Assembly: GCA_027452215.1 (NCBI GenBank)
Contig: DAIDGQ010000012.1
Location: forward strand, 1-64,000
DNA: 64,000 nt
Reading direction: 5' to 3'
Source: Granulicella sp.
GTDB taxonomy: Bacteria; Acidobacteriota; Terriglobia; Terriglobales; Acidobacteriaceae
The first letter of the stretch is position 1. Each line of letters starts with the position of its first letter. The position numbers and the translations under genes were made by a program. Below the pieces are notes generated by a model that saw only the letters and a program-made list of their open reading frames with translations, was not told the origin of the DNA and did not search any database. This document shows positions 52,261 through 61,910 of this stretch, piece by piece.

Positions 52261-53313
52261 CTATCGCCCGGGAGCAGGAGCCGGAGGGGTTGCCGGGGCA
52301 GGCTTAGCCGAGGGATCAGCGGCCGGCGCGGCTGGTGCGGCGGGATCCACGTAGGGAGGTGGAGGAGTGACGTTCTCGGCGCGAAGTGCGTCGTCGATCA
52401 GACCAAAGATATAGCTGAGGGGAAGCGCTCCGTCGATCTTGTCGCCATTGATGAACATCGCCGGGGTGGCCTCGACATTGAGCGACGCTCCAAGCTGCTT
52501 GGAGGCCTCCACCGCGGACGTGTCCTGCTTGGCGATGCAGGCGTTTAGCTTGGCCGAGTCGACCTTCTGCGCAGCGCCCTGATCGCGGGTAAGCTGGTCG
52601 AGTTGAGCGGTGGCGCGGTCCAGCGTGTGCTTCGGCTGATCGGACTTTGCGTCGCCTGGAGTGGCCTTGGCTGTCGGGTCGGAACCAATGTCCGAGGCGT
52701 GGGAGTGGATGTAGTCCACCAGATTCCAGTAGCCGTCCGGCGACTGGGCCGCGAGGCAGTCGACATCGACCGCCGCGTGCATGGCCCACGGATGCTGATC
52801 GAGAGGGAAGTCCTTGTAGACGATGCGGACTTTATCGCCGTAGCGCTGGGTGATGGCAGGGAAGAGAGACTCATGCAGCCGCGCGCAATAAGGGCACTCG
52901 AGGTCGTCGAAGTTGACGAACATCACCGGAGCGGAGGCGGGACCACCGCGGGCCGGCCGTCCATCGGCAGAGATCAGCGCGCGAGGGTCGGCAGAGATGT
53001 CGTACTTGTTGAATTGCGCCAGCGTCTTGCCGTCGTTTGAGAGCAGAAAGCTGATTGGGCGAGAGGTCTTGCCCTCGTCGGAGAACGTGACGTCAACCGT
53101 GCTGTAGCCCGGTATATCGGAGGGCTTCGGAGCGCCTACGTTCACAGTGGAAAGGGGAGGAAGCTGCGCCTTCTGCCGCAGCAGCACCTCGATGCGATGC
53201 GTCACCGAGAGCGGCAGGGGCGCGCCCGCGGTAATCGTCGTTTGGGCATGGCAGCCGAAGGAGGTCAGAAGTGCGGCGAGGGCGAGGGGGGCCAGACGGC
53301 GAAGAGTCAACAC
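52261..53313 (-). CDS. DsbA-family thiol-disulfide oxidoreductase-like secreted protein
   Basis: FDDLECPYCARLHESLFPAITQRYGDKVRIVYKDFPLDQHPWA; EATPAMFINGDKIDGALP. Confidence 0.9.
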   Translation of the reverse strand: MLTLRRLAPLALAALLTSFGCHAQTTITAGAPLPLSVTHRIEVLLRQKAQLPPLSTVNVGAPKPSDIPGYSTVDVTFSDEGKTSRPISFLLSNDGKTLAQFNKYDISADPRALISADGRPARGGPASAPVMFVNFDDLECPYCARLHESLFPAITQRYGDKVRIVYKDFPLDQHPWAMHAAVDVDCLAAQSPDGYWNLVDYIHSHASDIGSDPTAKATPGDAKSDQPKHTLDRATAQLDQLTRDQGAAQKVDSAKLNACIAKQDTSAVEASKQLGASLNVEATPAMFINGDKIDGALPLSYIFGLIDDALRAENVTPPPPYVDPAAPAAPAADPSAKPAPATPPAPAPGR

Positions 53314-53358
53314 AATACTTTGATTATCGCAGAGCCGAAAGGTGAGCCGGCCGAGGGA

Positions 53359-56142
53359 TCAAAAGAGCGATTCGGCGCGGCGCAGGTTTCCGGCCGTGCC
53401 GATATTGGCGAGCGTGAAATTGAAACGGTAGGCTCCCTCGTCGCGGATGGTGCCCAGGTTGTACTTGCGATACTCGAGCGAGAGCCCACAGCAGTTCCAG
53501 TTGTAGCTGGTCTGGATCGTGACGTACTGCTCGCTGCCGAGGCTGAGGTCGATTCCCGCCGAGGCCGCCGCCGAGAACCCAGCCTGGCTCGGCGTGCCGT
53601 AGCCTAGCAGAAAGCGCATCTGCGAAAAGTCCGCGATCGCCGACGAAGTCAATCCGGTCGCCTGGTTGGTGACAGTATCGATGACCTCGCTGTAGGTCCG
53701 CCCCGGGGCATTCAGCAGGGCATAGGAAAAGCCGCCGAAGACGCGACCCTCGTGCAGGTCGAGGTAGGTGTTCGAGCTCAGCAGCTTCTTCGCCCCCGTA
53801 TCGAAGTCGAAGTCCCACGCAAAGTCCGCATGGCCCGACGTGCGCAGGCGCATGCGAGACTTCAGCGGCGAGATGACCCGAGGCTGAGTGAGGAAGGCGA
53901 TGCCGGAGAAATCCAGCGTGGTGTCGAAGATGTTGCGCCGCTCGTCGATCACGGCGCCGCCAAAGGTCGGCTCGAAGAAGTGCTTCTGGGTGAGCACCCA
54001 GCTGAACCACTCCCTCTGCGCCGGAAGGGCAGGGGCCTGCGCACAGGGATCGGCCTTGCGAGCATGGGTGCGCGTTGGCTGGTCGGGTGCAGTGGCAGAG
54101 ACGTTGGCAATCCCATTCGCATCGCTGGTGGCCTGCTCGTCTGGATTCAGCGCGTCCACAGCAGGTGCAGCCGCGGTGCCCGCAGCAGCCGTGCGCGATG
54201 CCGGATCGGGGGCGGAGGGCAGGGCCGTGCAGCCCGGTCGTGCGGCCGGCGGTTTGGTTGCGCGGGGGCGGAAGTACAGATGCTGCGTCATGCCGTACTG
54301 AATCTCGTCGGTGTCGCTGGCCAGGTCGGCGTCGTCGAAGCGCAGGACGCCGAGGAAGTTGTCGATGCCGCGAACCGTGCGATACGTAAAGTCGGACTCG
54401 ATGGTATGGCGAACCTCGTCTCCAAAAAGATGCCGCCAACGGGCCGGAACGGTGAACGTTCGCTCGATCACCGGAGGCCGGATGTCGACATTGACCGCGA
54501 CATCCGCGCGATTGAGCGGAGTCTGCAACTGCACAGGAATCGCGTTGTTCCCATAGGGAGCCGCGCGCGACTTCGAGTAAACAGTCTCGCGCACTGCGAC
54601 GCTGGCGAGCGTGTTCCAGCCTCCGGCATGGAGCGGAAGCGCAATCTCCGGCTGTAGATCCACGCGTTCGGTAATGCCGGATGAGCTGAAGTCCGGCTCC
54701 ACTCGCTTCAGCCCAGCGGCGGACGCATTGAAGTTCCACAGCAGGTGAGTTCCAGCAATAGGGTGGTCGAGCCCTGTGAAGTCGATCGACGGAGCGTGGT
54801 AGATCTTGACCTCCACCCCCGGAGTAGTCCCGATCGGCACCACCTTCTGTCCCTCATAGCGGTCGACGCGCCCGTCCAGCGAGTAGCCATTTTTCTGATC
54901 GATGAGATAGAGGATCGAGGTGATATCGGTGCTGACGGCCTGGTTGAAGTTGTCAGTAAATGCCTCGCGGTAGACATAGGAGCTCAGGTACTCCGCGTCG
55001 CCGACGGCCCGCACGTGGGGGCTGAACTTGCGGCGGAAGCTGGCCGTGATGTCCGTTCCTCCCTGGTTGGTGTAGATGGAAATGGGCTGGTTCTGGCTGT
55101 TGAAGCCAGGAGCCGTGAAGCCTCGATCCTGTAGCGACGAAAAGTGCGCGTTGAAGAAGTCGTCGCCGAAGCCCCGGTAGCGAAAGGTGCCGTTCTCGGA
55201 GAAGCCTCGCAGCGAGTAATACAGTGTGCCGAGAGTGAGGTCGGCGGAGCGGCCAAGAGTAATGTAGACCTGCTCCCCAAACGTGAAGCCCTTCGAGCCC
55301 GTGTTATTGCTGGCGCTAGAGTAGCCCAGCACGGGGATCAGAATGCCGGATTGCCTCTGCTGTGTGTCCACCGGGTGCGTCACGTAAGGAAAGAAGAGCA
55401 GTGGCAAACCAAGCAGCCTGAAGGTCGAGTTCGCCGCCTTCGCCTGTCCGCTGTCCAGCGTGATCTTGCGGGCAAAGAGTTGCCAGTCTGGATGAGGCAA
55501 CAGGCAAGACGTCACCGAGCCGTTGTAGATGGTGTAGTCCATCGGCCCCGTCTTAAGGACGACCTGTCCCTCGAACAGGAAGGGGTTGGAGTTCTGGTAC
55601 CCGGCCGCGTGTGAGGCATTGGCCGCCGCGATGCCTGAGTTCGTCGTCGTCACAGTGGGAGAGGCGCTGGCCCGTGACAGCCCCACCGACCCGGTGACAT
55701 CGTAGAACCGGCCCGTCACGGTGCGAAGGTTGTAGGTGCCGTGAGTCGCTTCGATATGCTCATCGTTCAGCCCGCCGGTCAGAACGACATGGCCGTCGGC
55801 CGTGACGTCGCCCGTATCATCGTCATAGGTAAGGGTGTCCGCCCGCAGCACATGGTCGCCGAAGGTCAGCACCACGTTGCCTGTAGCCGACGCGAGATGG
55901 CCGTGCTTCGACTGCATATCGCTCTCCAGCGTGGCGGTCGGCTCAGCCTTTCCGCTAGGCAAAACGTACGCATGCGGGATCGTCGAGAGGTCCACCTGCG
56001 GTGCCGAAGGCAGTGTCTGCTGATCCTGAACCGGGGCCCTCGAAGCAGGGGGTTCCTCTGTCGTTACGCCCTGGGCCTGTAGATGTTGATGACCTGCGGC
56101 GAGTAGGGTGGTACTTATGAACAGAGGAATAAGACGAAGCAT
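53359..56142 (-). CDS. lptD: LPS-assembly protein LptD
   Basis: Signal peptide; OstA-like SDMQSKHGHLASATGNVVLTFGDHVLRADTLTYDDDTGDVTADGHV; LptD region VTHPVDTQQRQSGILIPVLGYSSASNNTGSKGFTFGEQVYITLG. ATG 56142 preferred over track start 56760. Confidence 0.9.
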   Translation of the reverse strand: MLRLIPLFISTTLLAAGHQHLQAQGVTTEEPPASRAPVQDQQTLPSAPQVDLSTIPHAYVLPSGKAEPTATLESDMQSKHGHLASATGNVVLTFGDHVLRADTLTYDDDTGDVTADGHVVLTGGLNDEHIEATHGTYNLRTVTGRFYDVTGSVGLSRASASPTVTTTNSGIAAANASHAAGYQNSNPFLFEGQVVLKTGPMDYTIYNGSVTSCLLPHPDWQLFARKITLDSGQAKAANSTFRLLGLPLLFFPYVTHPVDTQQRQSGILIPVLGYSSASNNTGSKGFTFGEQVYITLGRSADLTLGTLYYSLRGFSENGTFRYRGFGDDFFNAHFSSLQDRGFTAPGFNSQNQPISIYTNQGGTDITASFRRKFSPHVRAVGDAEYLSSYVYREAFTDNFNQAVSTDITSILYLIDQKNGYSLDGRVDRYEGQKVVPIGTTPGVEVKIYHAPSIDFTGLDHPIAGTHLLWNFNASAAGLKRVEPDFSSSGITERVDLQPEIALPLHAGGWNTLASVAVRETVYSKSRAAPYGNNAIPVQLQTPLNRADVAVNVDIRPPVIERTFTVPARWRHLFGDEVRHTIESDFTYRTVRGIDNFLGVLRFDDADLASDTDEIQYGMTQHLYFRPRATKPPAARPGCTALPSAPDPASRTAAAGTAAAPAVDALNPDEQATSDANGIANVSATAPDQPTRTHARKADPCAQAPALPAQREWFSWVLTQKHFFEPTFGGAVIDERRNIFDTTLDFSGIAFLTQPRVISPLKSRMRLRTSGHADFAWDFDFDTGAKKLLSSNTYLDLHEGRVFGGFSYALLNAPGRTYSEVIDTVTNQATGLTSSAIADFSQMRFLLGYGTPSQAGFSAAASAGIDLSLGSEQYVTIQTSYNWNCCGLSLEYRKYNLGTIRDEGAYRFNFTLANIGTAGNLRRAESLF

Positions 56143-56298
56143 TCTTCCAGCCGGCAGCAAGAGGCGTCTGGCGTGATGGCTGCGAATCTTAGTACCGAGA
56201 GCTTGGATGAGGCCGTCCACTGATGCAAGATTAGACGCTTGCCGGGCGTCGCTGGTGCAGAACTGGCAATTTGGGTTACAGAAGCAAGGATAGAGACC

Positions 56299-57798
56299 AT
56301 GAGTAGTGCCGCGCAATTCGAAGAACCTTCCGAAAGCTATCTGCCTACGGGCACCGAGGGAGGTCGGACCGCCCTCAAGCAAATTGCAGCGGAGCGACTG
56401 GCAGCACATCGCAGCCGCAGGGCCGTCGTCGAAGGGCGCGAGGCCCAGGCCCTTCGGGAGCAGGCCGTTATGCAGGCTGCCGCACGCCTCCAGGCTCGTC
56501 GCGATGCCGCTCGTGCCGAGGTCCATCCCGGTGCATCGCGCGTGCGCGAGACCGTCGCCGCAAGATATCAGCAGATCCTCAGCTATCGTGAGTCCCTGGC
56601 CGCCGAGGCCCAGCGTGTCCTCAATCAGGCGCAGGCCGAAGCAGAGGTCGCCGCCATCAGCGCCAAGGCTGTGGTCGAGGCCCAGCGCAAGCTGCTCAAG
56701 GACATGGAGCAGTGGAATCAGCCCGCCCAGCCTGCTCCCGAGCCACTCGCTCCCGAGCACACCGCCGCACTTTTTGAGGATCTTCCCCTGCTTGAGGTCG
56801 TTGAGCCCCGGGCTCCTCTTCCGGCGCCCACCCCGCGTGCCAATCCGTCTCAGCGCGAAAATCCAGTCCAGCGCGAAAATCCAGTCCGGCGAGACCAGGC
56901 CGAGGAGCCTCTCCGTGCGGCACCTTCCCCTGCAACGTTGCAGGTGCGCCTTCTAGAGGAGATTGAGTTTGCCTCCGCCGCGGCTGCGTTCTACGCCCCC
57001 GCGAAGACCGTTCCGGCGGCCTCTGAAGAGATGGCCGAGCTGGACGAAGAGATCGAGTTCCGCCGCTCCCCCGAATTTCACAATCTGGTCATGGAGACGC
57101 TTCCCATCCAGGCCAACATCATCGAATTTCCGCGGCAGCTTGTCGCCTCCCGCAAGGCAAGGCCGCGCCTCGCCGAGGGCCCTCTGCGCGAAGACGGCAC
57201 CCCTGAGCCGCAGCTCCGCATCTTCGAAGTCGAGACGGAACAGATCTCCCTCGCCCCTGAGGCCGCTTCCTCCGACGAAGCTCCGGAGTGGCAAGGCCTT
57301 CTCCTCAGCGACGGAACCTCCGCTCGCCACGCCGCCAGCATGTCGCCGCAGCTCGAGGCGCAGCTACAGCTCGATCACCAGTTCTACGCCGCTCCCCTGC
57401 AGCGCAGGATGCTCTCCGCTCTGATCGATGTGCTGTGCGTCAGCGCCGGGTTTGCCGGCTTTGCGGCCGTCTCGTTCGAGCTCGCCGGGCAGGATCTGCG
57501 AGCAGCGTCCCTGCCCCTGCTCGGTGCGGCCGCGGCGGGAACGTTCGTGGCTTTCGCTCTGCTTTACCAGATGCTCTTCTTCACGCTCAACGAAGCAACG
57601 CCCGGAATGCGTGCGGCCCGCATCGCCTTCTGCACCTTCAGCGAGCAGACGCCAACCCGCAAGGCGATGCGCCGGAGGCTATTGTCCACCGTGCTCGCCG
57701 CCTGTCCGCTGGGTCTCGGCTTGCTCTGGACGGCGCTGGACGGCGATCGCCTCGGATGGCACGACCGCATGTCCCGCATGTATCCCCGCAGCTACTAG
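56299..57798 (+). CDS. RDD-family membrane protein with long helical/disordered N-terminus
   Basis: N-terminal Ala/Arg/Glu-rich helical region; C-terminal APLQRRMLSALIDVLCVSAGFAGF...NEATPGMRAARIAFCTFSEQTPTRKAMRRRLLSTVLAACPLGLGLLWTALDGDRLGWHDRMSRMY. Confidence 0.85.
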   Translation: MSSAAQFEEPSESYLPTGTEGGRTALKQIAAERLAAHRSRRAVVEGREAQALREQAVMQAAARLQARRDAARAEVHPGASRVRETVAARYQQILSYRESLAAEAQRVLNQAQAEAEVAAISAKAVVEAQRKLLKDMEQWNQPAQPAPEPLAPEHTAALFEDLPLLEVVEPRAPLPAPTPRANPSQRENPVQRENPVRRDQAEEPLRAAPSPATLQVRLLEEIEFASAAAAFYAPAKTVPAASEEMAELDEEIEFRRSPEFHNLVMETLPIQANIIEFPRQLVASRKARPRLAEGPLREDGTPEPQLRIFEVETEQISLAPEAASSDEAPEWQGLLLSDGTSARHAASMSPQLEAQLQLDHQFYAAPLQRRMLSALIDVLCVSAGFAGFAAVSFELAGQDLRAASLPLLGAAAAGTFVAFALLYQMLFFTLNEATPGMRAARIAFCTFSEQTPTRKAMRRRLLSTVLAACPLGLGLLWTALDGDRLGWHDRMSRMYPRSY

Positions 57799-57822
57799 TC
57801 GCAGCCCGGCAGCTGCCAGCAG

Positions 57823-58320
57823 CTACTCGCTTGGCTGGCTGGCCGGCATCACCGCGCCCGCCTGCACCCACTGCGTCACGATGGCGATCTCGTCATCGGA
57901 GAGCTTATGCTTGGGCGGCATGGGCATCGGGTCGTCGACCGGCCCTTCATGGCGAATCAGCTTGATCAGCAAAGACTGCTCCGCATTTCCGGGCACGATC
58001 ACGGCGCCATCGTGGCCGCCCTTCATCATGCCCTCGCGGCTGGACATGCTCAGGCCGCCGCGGTGGAACATCCCTCCGTGGCAGTGATAGCAGTTGTCCT
58101 TGAAGATTGGCAGCACGCGCTGGGTGTAGAACTCCGGCGTGTTGGCGGCGGGCGCGGCCTGCGCCGCAACGCTGGTCGGTTGCCATAGAACGGCGGTGGC
58201 TGCCAGCGTGACGGCCGCCATCGACAGCGCGGCAATCTTCAGGCCGGATGTCGAGCGCTTCAGGCTGGACGCTGAGCGGAAGGTTGAGGATGTGACTGTG
58301 GCAGGCAGGTTCTGGGACAT
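57823..58320 (-). CDS. c-type cytochrome domain protein (planctomycete-type cytochrome C domain-like)
   Basis: VLPIFKDNCYHCHGGMFHRGGLSMSSREGMMKGGHDGAVIVPGNAEQSLLIKLI...MPPKHKLSDDEIAIVTQWVQAGA. Confidence 0.88.
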   Translation of the reverse strand: MSQNLPATVTSSTFRSASSLKRSTSGLKIAALSMAAVTLAATAVLWQPTSVAAQAAPAANTPEFYTQRVLPIFKDNCYHCHGGMFHRGGLSMSSREGMMKGGHDGAVIVPGNAEQSLLIKLIRHEGPVDDPMPMPPKHKLSDDEIAIVTQWVQAGAVMPASQPSE

Positions 58321-58519
58321 CAGCAAATCTCCGTGTTCTCCCCAATGTAGCGCGAAACGTGGGGGTCAGCAAAGAGGGAGCTTCACAGAATTTACGTGTG
58401 ATCAACGACCAAGCAGGCTATTGCTGATTCAGTAACGAATCCGAATCGCTACTACCGTCGTACTGTTGCTGAGGATAGGCTGAAAAAGCTCGGCGGCTTA
58501 GCGGCCTCCTTATGAACTT

Positions 58520-60073
58520 GTGATGATGATGACGCAGTGGGCGCTCGCCGCAAGGCAGCACAACGCACGCGGGAGGAAGCTCTCTCGCGGCGCGGCGGTC
58601 CTAACGGCGCTGAGCGTTGTAGTGCTGTGGCTAAGTTGTTCGGCAACCGCAGTGGCACATCCGATGCAGATGCGTCGCATGTCCACCGGCCGCCAGTCCA
58701 GCACCGTCAACCAGCGTCATGCGAAGCCTCTTGCCGGGGCATCCAGGTCGCATGCAGGAAATGATGCGGCAAAGAGTACGAGTGCGAAGGGTGCATCGGT
58801 GAAGGGTCGCAAGTCCAACAACGGGATCTCGCAGCGCAAGGCCGATAGCCCTGTCGGCAAGTCGGCTGTGCGCTCTCGGACGCGTCATCCCCAACACCCC
58901 GTCCAGGTCGACGACCAGATTTTGCCAGTGTTCCACCGCGCCAGTACCAGCCGTCGCAGAGGCCACAACTCCAGCCTCACTCGTCCCCAGCTCGCGGTCG
59001 CTGAGCCGCTGCCGGCGCCGTCCAGCGACGCCGCCCAGTCCACCAGCACGCCACTCACCGTAAACGATTTCCTCCACGCTGCCGCGTCTCCTGCGCTCTC
59101 CGTTGCGCCAGAATCCGGGATCGTCGCCACCGGCGAATCGCATCCGGATGAAGACGTAAGTTCGGCGCCACTGCATCCTGCCGCCGCATCCGCGAAGCCG
59201 CTGCAGACCAGGCAGCCAGCCGTTCTGGCCCGCGTTGAAGCCGCTCCCGCCACATCGTCACGCATCCCCGCCGAGCACGCCGCACCCTCCGACCTCGTTG
59301 CGACGCCCGGGCTCGCATCCGAAACCCACACCGACACCGCAGCAGAGGATTACGAAGGAGCCTCCTTCCGGGCCCCCTCGCGCCAGGAACTGATGGCCGA
59401 AGTAGAGCAGCCGATGGTCCTCCCCGGCCTCTATCGCAACGGCCGCCTCGTCGTTCCCGCTCCCCTCCGCGGCACTCGCGAGATTCTCGTTCACCAGAAC
59501 CTGATGGCCGACGACGAAGGTCTGCAGCGCGTGCAGGACGACTCCGATCTCCGCCGCATGCGCTCCACCCGTCAGTTGATTGACTTTCCCGAGAGCGCCA
59601 GTCTGCACATCAATCCCGAGCTCGCCAGCGATCGTCGCTGCGCTCGCCCCTGGGCCGTTCGCTTCGCCTCCGATGTCGCCCGTGCCTACTACGCCCGCTT
59701 CCACGAACCCCTGCAGTTGAACTCCGCCGTGCGAACGGTGGCCTATCAGGTGCGTCTGCGGCGCGTCAACGGCAACGCAGCCGGCATCACCGGCGAGGCC
59801 GCCTCACCGCACCTCACCGGAGAGGCGCTCGACTTCGGCAAGCGCGGCATGAGCCTTCAGGAGATTGCGTGGATGAGAGGCTATCTCCTCCCCCTGATGC
59901 AGGGAGGCAAGCTCGATGTCGAAGAAGAATTTCAGCAGGCGTGTTTCCACATCAGTGTGTATCGCGCCTACCTGCCCGCCAGCAAGCGCCGCGCTGTTCT
60001 CCGCAGCGAGGTCGCCCAACTGCGAGAGCCGCGAGTGCCCAAAATCGCATCACGTGCGGATCAAGTTCAGTAG
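58520..60073 (+). CDS. DUF5715-like protein with putative M15/YcbK-like metallopeptidase motif
   Basis: N-terminal hydrophobic segment, long low-complexity region, C-terminal domain QLNSAVRTVAYQVRL...ASPHLTGEALDFGKRGMS...ACFHISVYRAYL. Confidence 0.7.
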   Translation: MMMMTQWALAARQHNARGRKLSRGAAVLTALSVVVLWLSCSATAVAHPMQMRRMSTGRQSSTVNQRHAKPLAGASRSHAGNDAAKSTSAKGASVKGRKSNNGISQRKADSPVGKSAVRSRTRHPQHPVQVDDQILPVFHRASTSRRRGHNSSLTRPQLAVAEPLPAPSSDAAQSTSTPLTVNDFLHAAASPALSVAPESGIVATGESHPDEDVSSAPLHPAAASAKPLQTRQPAVLARVEAAPATSSRIPAEHAAPSDLVATPGLASETHTDTAAEDYEGASFRAPSRQELMAEVEQPMVLPGLYRNGRLVVPAPLRGTREILVHQNLMADDEGLQRVQDDSDLRRMRSTRQLIDFPESASLHINPELASDRRCARPWAVRFASDVARAYYARFHEPLQLNSAVRTVAYQVRLRRVNGNAAGITGEAASPHLTGEALDFGKRGMSLQEIAWMRGYLLPLMQGGKLDVEEEFQQACFHISVYRAYLPASKRRAVLRSEVAQLREPRVPKIASRADQVQ

Positions 60074-60131
60074 CCAAGTGTACTGGGAGAGGGCGGCCGC
60101 AGAATTCGCGCGCCGCCCCATTTTTTCTCAG

Positions 60132-60350
60132 TTAGTCGTTCGGTTTGCGAGGGACCTTCGCGCCCTTCCTGCGGGCCTCGGATAGACCGATCGCGATCGC
60201 CTGTTTCGGATTCGTCACCGTCTTCCCGCTGCGTCCGCTCTTCAATTTACCCTGGTGCATCTCGTGCAACTCCGCCTCAACCTGTTTGCCGGAGGACGGG
60301 CCATACTTGCGAGTCGCTTTCTTCGCCGTTGCCATACGCTGAACCTCCAT
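60132..60350 (-). CDS. DUF6496-like small basic protein
   Basis: MATAKKATRKYGPSSGKQVEAELHEMHQGKLKSGRSGKTVTNPKQAIAIGLSEARRKGAKVPRKPND. Start within 60350..60365. Confidence 0.8.
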   Translation of the reverse strand: MEVQRMATAKKATRKYGPSSGKQVEAELHEMHQGKLKSGRSGKTVTNPKQAIAIGLSEARRKGAKVPRKPND

Positions 60351-60384
60351 CAGCTTGGAGCGCAACTTTCCAGACGGCGTTGCA

Positions 60385-61887
60385 TCAGGCGCTTCTGCGT
60401 TTTCGGCGAATCAGGATGAACCCCAGCAGCAGCCCGATTCCCAGCGCCAGATAGAACCGCGCGCTATGGTCGTGGTTCAGATTTCCGCTCTTCCACGCCG
60501 AGTAAGTAGCGTTGAGATCCGCAGCCAGCCCTGGAATCGTAATCGCGTCAAAGTTCGTCGTCGGCAATGATCCGAAGATGCGCGCTGGCTCTGGAGGTAA
60601 GCCGTCGCGATCCTTCGGAATCGCCGCCATCAGCGCGTTGATCTCCGCATCGCGGGCATCGTTGAAGAGAGCATCGTCAGCGGTGTTTGGAAATAGAGTG
60701 ACCTCACCCGTAAGCTTTCGTTCAATAGCGGAGACCCCGTCCTGGCAGACCCCCAGCGCATAATATCCGCCGAAGGGAAGTGTCGGATGCGCCGCATGCA
60801 GGTGCATGTACGCCACCGTCATCAACCCGGCGAGCCGCGTGACTTCGACCGCCTGAGCCCCCGTATATTCATGCGCGTTACGTTCCAGCACCCACGGCTG
60901 ATCGAGCGTATCCATCGTGCGCCACTCGCTCTTTCCATCCACACCGAAGTAGTAGGAGATGTCGGCGTTGATGCGTGGGCATAATCCGGCACAGATTTTT
61001 GGGTTGAGACGGATATGCCATTCGTACTCGGCGTGCGAGGCAGGGACGAGCAGGTGGCGGCCGCCGCTCTCGGGGACGATGAGCTGCGAGTCGATCCAGA
61101 AGGGCGCCATCACGTCTTCGCCGTTGTAGTGGACGTGCGCGAAGTTTGCGAAGTAACGAGCGTCGTCGACAGTGACGGTGGCACCTGCGGCAATGAGTTG
61201 CTGCATCAGCCCTTGCGGTGTCGTTGTGGGTGTTTCTGCCATGCTGGCAGTGAAGGTCTTTGCGCCCTCAAGCTTGTTTGCCGCTAATCGGTTGAGGATG
61301 TCCGCAAGCCGCTGGTTCTCCGCGTGCTCCGGCGCGAGATCATTCGGCCCATCGCCGCGGACAACCCCATCGCCAAGGTCCGTCACCAGGCCCGCAGTGC
61401 TAAACGGAGGCAGTGACGACGGCTCGTCGAGCGAAATCGTCTCCGCGTTGTTCAGCGCATACGGCCCAAGATCGAGGTACTCATGCTCCTGCGCCTCGCT
61501 CGCCGGAGCCCCCGGATGCACCGCGGCGGTCGCCTCCAGTTTGTCGCTCTTGCCCGCCACGTGGCCGACCACCCGCACCGTCGGATTAATCTCCCGCATC
61601 GTCCATCCCGGAAAGCGGTCGAGCCCCTGCCAGTCGCTCCCAAGAATGCGTTTGCGCAACTCATCGATCAGCGCCGGCGACATAAACGCCGCACCCGCCT
61701 TACTTCCTTTATCGACCTCATCCAGTAGCGTATTCGTGAACCCAGGCCGCGCTGAAAGCTGCCGCATCATCTGCGAAAGCAGAATAGTATTCGGAGGCAT
61801 CGGCGCTTCGGGCACCACATAGGTCTTGCGGCAGCCAGAGGCCGCCACCAAGATGCAAACGAGCGCGAGCGTGCGAGTGAGACGCAT
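60385..61887 (-). CDS. Lipoprotein of unknown function with C-terminal TM segment
   Basis: Lipobox LVAASGCRKTYVVPEAP; C-terminal RFYLALGIGLLLGFILIRRKRRSA. Confidence 0.75.
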   Translation of the reverse strand: MRLTRTLALVCILVAASGCRKTYVVPEAPMPPNTILLSQMMRQLSARPGFTNTLLDEVDKGSKAGAAFMSPALIDELRKRILGSDWQGLDRFPGWTMREINPTVRVVGHVAGKSDKLEATAAVHPGAPASEAQEHEYLDLGPYALNNAETISLDEPSSLPPFSTAGLVTDLGDGVVRGDGPNDLAPEHAENQRLADILNRLAANKLEGAKTFTASMAETPTTTPQGLMQQLIAAGATVTVDDARYFANFAHVHYNGEDVMAPFWIDSQLIVPESGGRHLLVPASHAEYEWHIRLNPKICAGLCPRINADISYYFGVDGKSEWRTMDTLDQPWVLERNAHEYTGAQAVEVTRLAGLMTVAYMHLHAAHPTLPFGGYYALGVCQDGVSAIERKLTGEVTLFPNTADDALFNDARDAEINALMAAIPKDRDGLPPEPARIFGSLPTTNFDAITIPGLAADLNATYSAWKSGNLNHDHSARFYLALGIGLLLGFILIRRKRRSA

Positions 61888-61910
61888 GAAGGGATTAGAC
61901 GCCGATTGCG

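Noticed and set aside
56143-56760. N-terminal extension of the lptD ORF (MLGSEWLGSRLGG...)
   Set aside because: Antisense to the RDD gene; the signal peptide begins at ATG 56142.
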